DNA from: Pyxidicoccus caerfyrddinensis | GTDB taxonomy: Bacteria; Myxococcota; Myxococcia; Myxococcales; Myxococcaceae | Direction: 5' to 3' | Assembly: GCF_010894405.1 (NCBI RefSeq) | Contig: NZ_JAAIYA010000033.1 | Span: 62,001-126,000 of the forward strand | Length of the DNA: 64,000 nucleotides | Shown here: one piece after another, positions 25,184 to 33,306 of the stretch | How positions within the stretch are numbered: position 1 is the first letter of the stretch | Layout of the letters: every line of letters starts with the position of its first letter | Notes under the pieces: model-generated | Database searches by the model: none | What the model was told of the DNA's origin: nothing | The model's input: only the letters and a program-made list of their open reading frames with translations | Position numbers and translations under genes: made by a program

Positions 25184-28100
25184 ATGGCCGGACGAAACCC
25201 CGATGGCGGTGATGGCGCTCCGCCGCGAGCGAAGCGGCTTCGAGCGACCCAGGACCCGGTGTCCATCCTCGACCGGCAGAAGTCGCTCAAGCGCCCGAGC
25301 GACGATGCGGCTTTGGAGAAGAAGCAGCCACCTCGCAAGAGGCTCCGGGCGCCGCGGGCGATTCCCTTCGGAGGGGAGCGAGAGCCGCACCCGCTCGTCG
25401 AAGAAATCAAGGAGTCGTTCACCGAGGGGCCACCGGTCGTGGTCGCGCCCTGTCCTCTCAGGAAGGACCCGCCCCCGCAGAGCCCCGTCAAGGGGCGCGG
25501 CAAGCTGCAGTACTACCCGCTCTACGCCTTCTTGACGAAGTTCGAGCCCGGCCCGGACATGACGACGACGGACGTCGTCTTCGAATGCGTCCCGATGCCG
25601 TGGTTCCACCTCTACGCGGACGTCGACCCCGCGGAGTTCTGGGAGCAGCACGGCGACTACCCCGCGCCGCGAATCCAGCTGACCGGGCTTCCCTGCGTCT
25701 GGGGCGACGACAGCGTCTCCGTGGACCTGAAGCCGCTCAAGCACGGCAAGGCCCTCGTCGAGGACACCTGGTATCGACTGCTCGTCGTCGTCGAAGAGGT
25801 CGACTCGCCGTCGCTCCCCGCGTGGTACGACGACTTCTATGCGCCCGACGACCCCGCGCGGCGCTGCTACATCCTGCATTTCGACGACCTGCTCGACCCG
25901 AAGGTCCACGGCGCGCTGCTCGAGAAGTTCGCCGAGCGGCCGGGCGCGGTCGAGCCGCAGATCGGCAGCACGAACGCCGTCGTCGGCTACGTCGCCGCGC
26001 TGCCGGTGGGGCAGGGCGGGCTGAACGCGCTGTTCTCGCCGGACGGCCGGCCGTTTCTCTACCACGACCTCGGGCGCTCGAAGTGGACGCCCGAGCGCCC
26101 GCCGAACCCCGCCCGGATTGCCTGCATGGGCGGCAACCCCACGGTGGTGCTCTCGCACTGGGACGAGGACCACTTCGAGCTCCCCGTCACCTTCGAGCCC
26201 GCGTGCGACCTGCCCTGGGTGTATCCCTCGAAGGTCGGTGAGGCCATGGGGACCCGGCGCGCCAAGATTTCCAACCGCCTGAGCCACAGGCGCATGTGGG
26301 ACCACGCCCATATGCGCTTCGAGGAGTACAGCTGGGGCTTCATCGTCAAGTGCGATGGCGCGACGGTCGGTACCGACTGGAAGAACAACTCGGGGCTGGC
26401 GGTGCTGGCCCGCGTCCAGGACGATGACCGCGCGCCGCCCGTGGGACAGCGCCGCGCGCTGGATGCCGCTGGCGCCCGGCCCGAGCTGTTCCCCGACGAG
26501 CGCTATGTCGTGCTGACGGGCGACGCGATGTGCTCGTACATCCCGTCGTGCCGCGAGGGCGACCTCGACGGGAAGGTCGTCGCGCTCCTGGCGTCGCACC
26601 ACGGAGCGCAGACCCACATGCAAGGGCAGGAGGCCGCCGCGGCGTTCTTCGCGATTCCGAAGCCCGCGCCGCTGTTCAACGGGATGCCGCCGGCAATCGT
26701 CTACACGTACGGTGTCGACAACGCGGACAACGTCCATCAGTACCACAGCTTCAACATGTACGGTCACCCTGGGCGGCTGGCCGTCAACCTCTACGCCCGG
26801 CGCGGCTACCACCACCGGTTGAACACCGCGACGCGTACGGGCGACGTGGCCAATCACTACGCCAATCACCGCGCCAGCATCCTCGCCACGCGCCTCCAGG
26901 GCGCGCCCCACCCGCCGGGCTCCGTGCAGGACATCGCCGCGCGACAGGCCCGCTCCCGGTACCTCGAGCTGCTCGACTCCGCGGCATACACGGAGGCCTT
27001 GCGCGACTATGAGTGCGAGGCCATCGGCTTCCGCGCGGCCGCCAACGCCGGCAACAACTACTCCGTCGCCGCGCAGAACGCGTATACGCCGTACGCGGTG
27101 GCGCGCGGCGTGCCGCTGGCCGTGCGGAACGCGTACACCTTTGGCCCCATCCTCGCCGCCGCGTGGCTGACCAAGATCCCGGCGCTGACCGCGCTGCTGA
27201 ACTCACTCCTCGACCGGATCGCGGTGCTCGACGTCCTGGTCGACGAAGCGCAGCGGCTGGCCCGGCAGGTCGCGCTCACGGCCCCGCGGTTGCCGGTGCC
27301 GCATCAGGTGCTCTGCGGACCGGGCGCGCTCGGGCTCGTGCCCGCCGCGGCCGTCGTAGGCAACCCGGTGGATAACGCCGCGAACCCACCCACCACCGTC
27401 GCGCGCGGCGTACCGGACGCCGTGCAGAACTCGGCGTTCAACAACGAGCCCGTGAAGATCGTCGCCGTCGCCGCGAACCGGATCGTGGTGCTGCACACCG
27501 CGCACGGGCTCGCCACCAACGACGTCGTGAGCTTCGGCGAGGCCCCCGGCGGCCTGGTCGACGGCTCTTCGCATGCCATCACCAAGCTCGACGCGGACCA
27601 CTATCACATCGCCGCTGGCGGCGCCGCGGCACTCATCGGCGGCGCCGCGCGTGTCGCGACCAAGGCCGCGACAATCCTCGAGACGGCGCCGGACCACGAA
27701 ATCGTCTGGCACCCGAACCACGGCCAGGTCGACGGCGCGACGGTCCAGCTCGGTCGGGCCGGCCTGCCCGCCGCGCAGCGCATTCGCAAGCTCGACGCCG
27801 ACCACTACGCGGTCGACCGCCTACCGGTGCCGGTCCAGGCCACTGCGGTCACCAAGGTCAGCGTCGGCGGCACGCCAGTCTCCGTCATCACCACGGCCGC
27901 CAATCAGACGATGGTCCGGCAGCGCCTCCATCACGTCATCAACGGCGCGAGGATCTCGTTCGTCGACGCGTCGGGGCCCTGGAACAACCTCAACAACGCC
28001 TTCGGCGTCCCGCGGAACGTCGCCGCGGTGCTCGACGAGGACCACTACACGGTGGGCTTCACCCGCGGGGCGGTGGACGTCGGCCTCGAGGCCTGCCAGT

Positions 28101-30682
28101 GCGGGACGCAGGTCGTTCTGTACTCCGCGGCGGCGAACAAGGCCGTCGTCTCGCACCGCAACCACGGCAAGGTGACAGGGAACAACGTCACCATCAGCGA
28201 CTCCGGCCTGCCGGCGTGCAACGGCGTCCAGGCCATCACGAAGCTCGACGTCAACCACTATTCGATCGCCGGCCCCGCCGTGCAGGCGAACCACGTGGGG
28301 ACCGCCGCCATCGCGGATGCCAGCTCCGCGGAGCTCATCACGGTCGCCGCGGGGCGCATCCTGGTGCGGCAGGCAGGCCACGGCAATCCAGCCAACCGCA
28401 CGTTCGCGGGTGGCATCCTGAACGGCCGCACGGAGGCCGTCACCATCGTGGACGCCGACCACTACACGGTGCCCGTCGAGGCGAGTGCGCGGTGGATCTA
28501 CGACGGGACGGTCACGGCGGACCTCAACCCGGTCGTCACGCTCAAGACCTTTACCGGCAACTTCATCATCCGTCATGTGAATCACGGCTACGTCACGGGC
28601 AACAACGTGACGTTCGCCAACGGCCTGCTGAACGGCGCGACCCTGCAGCTCACCGTGATCGACGCCGACCACTACGCAGTGATCACGGCCCTCGCTTCCA
28701 ACGAGGACTACGTCGACGCGACGGTGACCGCGAACACGCACGCCTGTATCGCGCTCCGCACGGCGCCGGGCTCATACCTCATCCGGGATGCGGGCCACGG
28801 GCGCGCGACAGGCGACGTCCTGACATTCGTCGGTTGGCTGGGCGGGCGCGACGCGCCCATCACCGTGCTGACGCTGGACTACTACTCCATCCCGTTCGTG
28901 CCCGAATCGGGCTGGCTCTTCGACGCGGGGATTACGGCCAACGGAAACCCGACGGTCGTGCTCAAGAACTCCGCCCATCGCACGATCGTGCGTGAGCCCG
29001 GCCACAACCGTGCGAACGGCTCCTCCGTGACGATTCGCACCGGCGTGCTCGCGGGCAGGACCTATCGCGTGTACGCCATCAACGCGGACTACTACGCGAT
29101 AGCGGAGGGCATCACCCGGACCTCCCGGCTCTACTCGGGCACGGCGGGCGTGACGCCCGTCGAGCTCATCACGGTCGCGCAGGACCGGGTCCTGGTGCGC
29201 CAGGCGGGCCACGGCAATCCAGCCAACCGCACGTTCGCGGGGGCCTACCTCGACAACCGCACCGACGCCATCACCGTCGTCGACGCCGACCACTACACGG
29301 TACCGGTCGAGTCGCCGACCACATTCCTCAGGGACGCCGCGGTGACGGCCAACCTCGCCCCGGTCGTTGCGCTCAAGACCGCGCACAACGCCTTCCTCAT
29401 CCACCAGGCCAATCACGGCCACGCGAACAACACCAACGTCACGTTCGCGAACGGCCCGCTGGGCGGTCGGACGCTGCCAATCACGAAGCTCGCCGCGGAC
29501 CTCTACGCCGTGTACCCGGGGCTCGGCGCCGGTGGCGACTCCGCGGACGCGACAGTCACGGCCGGCGGCCAGCCCGTCATCGCATTCCGCTCGGCGCCGG
29601 ACTCCATCCTGATTGGACACGCGAACCACGGCTTCAACACGGGGACCGTGGTGCAGTTCGCCGGGGGCTGTGTCGGCGCGCGCCCGGCGGCCGTCACCAA
29701 GCTCTCGGCGGACTTCTACTCGATCCCGGTGGTCTCGCAGGGAGGCGTGATGTTCCACGGCGGGATCCTGGCCAACGGCAACGCGACGGTCGTGCTGAAG
29801 AACGACGCGACCCGCACCATCGTGCGCGAGGTGGGCCACAACCGGGCCAACGGCTCGCAGGTCACGTTCCGCCACGGTGCGCTGGCGGGACAGTCGTTCG
29901 CGATCACCGTCCTCAGCCCGGACTACTACGCCATCACCCTGGCCGCCGCGAACGCCACGGCGTTCAGCGCACAGCAACGCGGGACCTCGGAGGTCCGGCT
30001 CTATCAAGCGGGCCTCGGCGAGGCGCTCGTCCGCCGGGCGAACCACGGGTACGCCAACGGCGACCGGGTCGTCGTGGGCGGCTCGGCGGCCGGCACGAAC
30101 GACGGCCTGCACGAGGTCACGAGGCTCGACGCGGACCACTTCGGCATCCCGACGCGCCTCGGGCGCACGAGCTGCGACACCACGGCGCGCGTGGGCAACG
30201 CGGTGGTGCGCGTGGTTCGCGCGCCCATCAACGAGCGCGTGGTACTGCACCCGAACCACGGCCTTGCGGTGGGCGCGAACATCACGATCTCCAACGCCGC
30301 GGAGGGGGCGCTGAACGGCGCGGCCGTCATCCTCCACGGCAACGAGAACGCGTACCGTGTCGCGGCCGGCAACGCGGGCGCGTGCGCCGTGGACCTCACC
30401 GGGAAGGTGACGGGCTCGCGCAAGGGCACGCGCACTCCGGCCAACGGCGCGCTTCCTGGCCCCAACGGCCACACGGTCCCGACCGCGCTGATTCGCGGCA
30501 CCAAGAGCAAGGAGTTCTGCGACGGCGACAAGCTCGCGAAGGCCGCGCGCGTCCTGGCCGCCGACGTCGACTACAACACGCAGCTGGCGGCCTGTAAGGC
30601 CGGTGCGAACCACTGCACGACGGTCAACGGCAACCTGGCCGGCGTCGCGTTCCGCGGGCTGACCCACCGGCAGCCGCCGTGA
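25184..30682 (+). CDS. giant protein: ComEC-like metallo-beta-lactamase domain plus ~14 beta repeats
   Basis: 1,832 residues, no signal peptide and no membrane segment. The basic N-terminus (KKQPPRKRLRAPRA) precedes a metallo-beta-lactamase domain of the ComEC/Rec2 subtype at about 265-555: VGQGGLNALFSPDG, the metal motif LSHWDEDHFE (His325, Asp329, His330), NNSGLAVL, LTGDAM (Asp447), ASHHGAQT (His472/473) and NMYGHPGRLAVNLYARRGYH. ComEC itself is a membrane DNA-uptake protein, but here the domain is free-standing. From about 755 to 1,745 there are about 14 copies of a 65-80 residue unit, each with an HG..N/TG..V core followed by a closing motif such as ITKLDADHYHI or VTIVDADHYTV; this resembles the FCCH-type beta repeat of phage tail and E1-like proteins. 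A short Gly/Asn-rich tail follows. Second gene of a tight operon; it overlaps the next gene by 4 bases. Function unknown: I infer a metal-dependent nuclease or phosphodiesterase, or sensor, on a long binding array. Confidence 0.8.
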   Translation: MAGRNPDGGDGAPPRAKRLRATQDPVSILDRQKSLKRPSDDAALEKKQPPRKRLRAPRAIPFGGEREPHPLVEEIKESFTEGPPVVVAPCPLRKDPPPQSPVKGRGKLQYYPLYAFLTKFEPGPDMTTTDVVFECVPMPWFHLYADVDPAEFWEQHGDYPAPRIQLTGLPCVWGDDSVSVDLKPLKHGKALVEDTWYRLLVVVEEVDSPSLPAWYDDFYAPDDPARRCYILHFDDLLDPKVHGALLEKFAERPGAVEPQIGSTNAVVGYVAALPVGQGGLNALFSPDGRPFLYHDLGRSKWTPERPPNPARIACMGGNPTVVLSHWDEDHFELPVTFEPACDLPWVYPSKVGEAMGTRRAKISNRLSHRRMWDHAHMRFEEYSWGFIVKCDGATVGTDWKNNSGLAVLARVQDDDRAPPVGQRRALDAAGARPELFPDERYVVLTGDAMCSYIPSCREGDLDGKVVALLASHHGAQTHMQGQEAAAAFFAIPKPAPLFNGMPPAIVYTYGVDNADNVHQYHSFNMYGHPGRLAVNLYARRGYHHRLNTATRTGDVANHYANHRASILATRLQGAPHPPGSVQDIAARQARSRYLELLDSAAYTEALRDYECEAIGFRAAANAGNNYSVAAQNAYTPYAVARGVPLAVRNAYTFGPILAAAWLTKIPALTALLNSLLDRIAVLDVLVDEAQRLARQVALTAPRLPVPHQVLCGPGALGLVPAAAVVGNPVDNAANPPTTVARGVPDAVQNSAFNNEPVKIVAVAANRIVVLHTAHGLATNDVVSFGEAPGGLVDGSSHAITKLDADHYHIAAGGAAALIGGAARVATKAATILETAPDHEIVWHPNHGQVDGATVQLGRAGLPAAQRIRKLDADHYAVDRLPVPVQATAVTKVSVGGTPVSVITTAANQTMVRQRLHHVINGARISFVDASGPWNNLNNAFGVPRNVAAVLDEDHYTVGFTRGAVDVGLEACQCGTQVVLYSAAANKAVVSHRNHGKVTGNNVTISDSGLPACNGVQAITKLDVNHYSIAGPAVQANHVGTAAIADASSAELITVAAGRILVRQAGHGNPANRTFAGGILNGRTEAVTIVDADHYTVPVEASARWIYDGTVTADLNPVVTLKTFTGNFIIRHVNHGYVTGNNVTFANGLLNGATLQLTVIDADHYAVITALASNEDYVDATVTANTHACIALRTAPGSYLIRDAGHGRATGDVLTFVGWLGGRDAPITVLTLDYYSIPFVPESGWLFDAGITANGNPTVVLKNSAHRTIVREPGHNRANGSSVTIRTGVLAGRTYRVYAINADYYAIAEGITRTSRLYSGTAGVTPVELITVAQDRVLVRQAGHGNPANRTFAGAYLDNRTDAITVVDADHYTVPVESPTTFLRDAAVTANLAPVVALKTAHNAFLIHQANHGHANNTNVTFANGPLGGRTLPITKLAADLYAVYPGLGAGGDSADATVTAGGQPVIAFRSAPDSILIGHANHGFNTGTVVQFAGGCVGARPAAVTKLSADFYSIPVVSQGGVMFHGGILANGNATVVLKNDATRTIVREVGHNRANGSQVTFRHGALAGQSFAITVLSPDYYAITLAAANATAFSAQQRGTSEVRLYQAGLGEALVRRANHGYANGDRVVVGGSAAGTNDGLHEVTRLDADHFGIPTRLGRTSCDTTARVGNAVVRVVRAPINERVVLHPNHGLAVGANITISNAAEGALNGAAVILHGNENAYRVAAGNAGACAVDLTGKVTGSRKGTRTPANGALPGPNGHTVPTALIRGTKSKEFCDGDKLAKAARVLAADVDYNTQLAACKAGANHCTTVNGNLAGVAFRGLTHRQPP

Positions 30683-31422
30683 GGCCCGCCGTCCCGTTGG
30701 TGCCCGCCGGCGAGCGCATCTGCGAGCCGGGGAGCTTCAAGGTCGGCGTCGCGGGCGGGTGGTTCCAGGACCGCGCGACGGGCGAGGCCCGGCTGTTGAC
30801 CTGCGCGCACCTGCTCACGCCGCCCGCGCTCCGCGCCATGGCCGCGCCTCCCACGGAGCGCGCGTGGTCGCGCCGGGGGCCGGAGGTAGAGCCGGACGGG
30901 GCCGCGCCGGTGCGGTCGCTCGAAGGGGAGGGCGCACGACTCTGTCTCGCGGAGAGCGGCCGAGTCGTGGCCACGGTGCTCGCCGCGGGACAGCGCGATC
31001 CGCGCGGCCGGGTGCGCTCGCTCGACGCCTGCATCGCCGCGCCGGAGCCCTCGTCGGAGAGCGCGCATGTCGCCACCCCGGAGGCCGCACCCCGCGTCGC
31101 GCACGCCCGGGTCGGCGCGCGAGTCACGCTCGTGTTGCGCGACGCCGCTGGCCTCGAGGGCGTCATCGTCGCGACGGACTACGCGTCGGGGTGGTACGGC
31201 TCGCGTCGCGAGATTCTGGTCGCGCCGCTCGAGGGCACACGCGTGAGCCGGAGCGGCGACTCGGGTGCGCTGCTGGTTGAAGCAGACTCCGGCGTCGCCG
31301 TCGGGATGCACGTCGGTGAGGTCCACGGCGTCACCGTCGCCGGCGTGCGGTACGACGTCCTCGCCTGCGCGCACCACCTCCTGGACGTGCTCGAGCTCTT
31401 TGACCTCGCCCCCTTGCGCTGA
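30679..31422 (+). CDS. intracellular trypsin-like serine protease
   Basis: A 247-residue protein with a chymotrypsin-fold triad: His44 in LLTCAHLL, Asp116 in RSLDACIA and Ser195 in SRSGDSGALL, in the correct order. It lacks any signal peptide or transmembrane segment, unlike the exported protease at 910-1863, so it should act in the cytoplasm or be delivered with its operon partners. It starts with GTG inside the stop codon of the giant gene (GTGA overlap), which implies translational coupling. Trypsin-like domains encoded beside metallo-beta-lactamase proteins are known in bacterial NTP-dependent and effector-type conflict operons; here they are separate chains. Its target may be the giant protein or an invader protein. 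Confidence 0.85.
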   Translation: MRPAVPLVPAGERICEPGSFKVGVAGGWFQDRATGEARLLTCAHLLTPPALRAMAAPPTERAWSRRGPEVEPDGAAPVRSLEGEGARLCLAESGRVVATVLAAGQRDPRGRVRSLDACIAAPEPSSESAHVATPEAAPRVAHARVGARVTLVLRDAAGLEGVIVATDYASGWYGSRREILVAPLEGTRVSRSGDSGALLVEADSGVAVGMHVGEVHGVTVAGVRYDVLACAHHLLDVLELFDLAPLR

Positions 31423-31442
31423 GAAGGAAGGTCCGCGACCCG

Positions 31443-33005
31443 ATGAGCGCCACCACGTACGATGCCGTGCCCTACGGCAGCTATCCGTTCGCCCAGTCGC
31501 ACCCGGAGAATCTGTTCGCCATCGCGGACCTCTTCGGCCACGCGGCGCCGCCCGTCGAACGGGCGAGGGTGCTCGAGCTCGGCTGCGCCAGCGGCGGCAA
31601 CCTCCTTCCCATGGCCGCGGACCTGCCCGGGAGCGAGTTCGTCGGCGTCGACCTCTCGGGGCGGCAGATCGCCGAGGCGCGGACGCTCGCCGAGCGCGCG
31701 GGACTGACCAATGTGTCGTTCCGCGAGATGTCCATTCTCGATATCGATGCCGCGATGGGGCAGTTCGACTACGTGCTCTGTCACGGGGTGTACTCGTGGG
31801 TGCCGGCCGCCGTGCGCGAGCACATCCTGGCGGTGTGCAGCGCGCGGCTCGCGCCCGCGGGCGTCGCGTACGTGAGCTACAACACGCTGCCTGGCTGGAA
31901 CACGGTGCGCACGATTCGCGACCTGATGACGTTCCACGTGCGCGACACAGCGGACCCGGTGCAGCAGATCGCCGAGGCCCGCGAGGCGCTGCCGTTCGTG
32001 CTCCAGGCGCTCGAGGGCAGCGCCACGCCCTACGCAGAGACGCTGCGCGCGGAGCTGTCCTCGCTGCGGGAAGCGCCCGACCACTACCTCTTCCACGAGT
32101 ATCTCGAGGAGGTGAACCACCCGGTGTATTTCCGGGACTTCATCGCGGACGCGCGGGCGCGCGGCCTGGACTACCTCGCGGACACCGACCTGCCGTCGAT
32201 GTTCATCGAGAACCTTCCGCGCGCAACGTCCTCGAAGCTGCGCACCGTCGACGACATCGTCGCGACCGAGCAGTACATGGACTTCATCCGGAACCGCCGC
32301 TTTCGCTGCACGCTCCTCGTGCACGCGGGCAACGTGAGGCGGCGCGCGCTTGCCACGAGCGACATCGAGCGCTTCCACCTGTCGACCCGCGTCGAGGTGG
32401 TGAGCGAGGCAGGCCCGTCCGTCCTGCGAGGCGACGCGCCGGTGCACTTCGACGTCCAGGGAACGGCTTTTTCGATTCGCGAGCCGGTGTCCAAGACCGC
32501 GATGGTGGTGCTGGCAGAGCAGGACGGTCGGCCGCTGGCCTTCGACGCTCTCTGCGCGGCGACGGCGGAGCGCGTGGGCGCGGGCGAGCGCGAGCCCGTG
32601 CGCTCCCAGCTGGTCGACGGGCTCAACCTCCTGCGCCAGGTGTTCGCGGGCCTCGTCCACGTGCACGCGTCACCGGGCCGGTACGCCGTGACGGTCTCCG
32701 CGCGCCCCGCGGTCTCGAAGCTCGCGCGCGAGCAGGCGGCGCACGATGGGCGCGCGACCAACCACCGCCACCAGTCCCACGCGCTCGGCCCCGTCACCGC
32801 GGCCCTGATGCAGCTCGCCGACGGCACGCGCGACCGCGGCGCGCTGGTGGCCGCGGTGACCGCGGAGTTTCTGGCGGGGCGCCTGGCGTTCGCCACGGAG
32901 GAGGGCGCCCGCGAGGCCCGCGCCGAGGACGCGGCGCGGGTCGCGGCGCTGTGTGACGAGGCCCTCGCGTGGCTCGCCGCCAACGCGTTTCTCGAGCGCG
33001 AGTAG
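31443..33005 (+). CDS. SAM methyltransferase with regulatory domain (protein-lysine methyltransferase type)
   Basis: A 520-residue cytoplasmic enzyme. Residues 1-220 are a class I methyltransferase: motif I LELGCASGGNLLP at 44-56, EFVGVDLSGRQIAEA with the acidic ribose-binding Asp, and FDYVLCHGVYSWVP, a segment typical of this group. The following region, including SYNTLPGWNTVRTIRDLM, HEYLEEVNHPVYFRDF and FRCTLLVH, matches the methyltransferase regulatory domain found in rickettsial protein-lysine methyltransferases. A winged-helix-like C-terminus ends the chain. A GAAGGAAGG site precedes the ATG, 20 bases after the protease gene. It probably methylates lysines of a partner protein or surface protein. 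Confidence 0.85.
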   Translation: MSATTYDAVPYGSYPFAQSHPENLFAIADLFGHAAPPVERARVLELGCASGGNLLPMAADLPGSEFVGVDLSGRQIAEARTLAERAGLTNVSFREMSILDIDAAMGQFDYVLCHGVYSWVPAAVREHILAVCSARLAPAGVAYVSYNTLPGWNTVRTIRDLMTFHVRDTADPVQQIAEAREALPFVLQALEGSATPYAETLRAELSSLREAPDHYLFHEYLEEVNHPVYFRDFIADARARGLDYLADTDLPSMFIENLPRATSSKLRTVDDIVATEQYMDFIRNRRFRCTLLVHAGNVRRRALATSDIERFHLSTRVEVVSEAGPSVLRGDAPVHFDVQGTAFSIREPVSKTAMVVLAEQDGRPLAFDALCAATAERVGAGEREPVRSQLVDGLNLLRQVFAGLVHVHASPGRYAVTVSARPAVSKLAREQAAHDGRATNHRHQSHALGPVTAALMQLADGTRDRGALVAAVTAEFLAGRLAFATEEGAREARAEDAARVAALCDEALAWLAANAFLERE

Positions 33006-33049
33006 CCGCTCACCGGCGGGCAAGCACGCGTACATGTCGCCGGAAGAAG

Positions 33050-33250
33050 GTGCACCGGGACACGGCCGCGAAGCCCTTCGAGCTCTTGCAGAAGATTCCC
33101 TCGCTCGAGGCGCCCGTGCGCACCGTGCAGACAGCGCATGACCTGGCGGTGTCGGGCTCGTACGGAATGGTCCGGTGGGTCAACCGCGCCGTCGGCGGGA
33201 CGCTGGACGTCTCCATGGGCCTGCTGGAGAAGCGCAAGCCCCGGGCTTGA
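33050..33250 (+). CDS. small protein at the end of the operon
   Basis: A frame of 66 residues from GTG 33050 (VHRDTAAKPFELLQKIPSLE), preceded by GGAAGAAG. The C-terminal half is amphipathic (TAHDLAVSGSYGMVRWVNRA, then VGGTLDVSMGLLEKRK). It follows the methyltransferase by 44 bases and ends directly before a strong hairpin, which supports it as the last gene of the operon. Not recognised; the start is uncertain. Confidence 0.45.
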   Translation: MHRDTAAKPFELLQKIPSLEAPVRTVQTAHDLAVSGSYGMVRWVNRAVGGTLDVSMGLLEKRKPRA

Positions 33251-33256
33251 AAAAGA

Positions 33257-33292
33257 CCGGGGCGGGCACGCCGTGACGCGTGCCTGCCCCGG
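33257..33292. terminator. strong hairpin between convergent transcription units
   Basis: CCGGGGCGGGCACGC (33257-33271) pairs with GCGTGCCTGCCCCGG (33278-33292) over 15 bases with a single G-T wobble and a 6-base loop. Read leftward it is followed by TCTTTTTC, so it is a good intrinsic terminator for the leftward lipoprotein gene ending at 33307, and it can also stop the rightward operon. Confidence 0.8.
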
Positions 33293-33306
33293 GGGTCACG
33301 GGCGCA

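Noticed and set aside
28772-30667. Minus-strand frame opposite the repeat region of the giant protein
   Set aside because: Composed of repeated VRxDxxxxxR strings that mirror the sense repeats. No ribosome site or domain.
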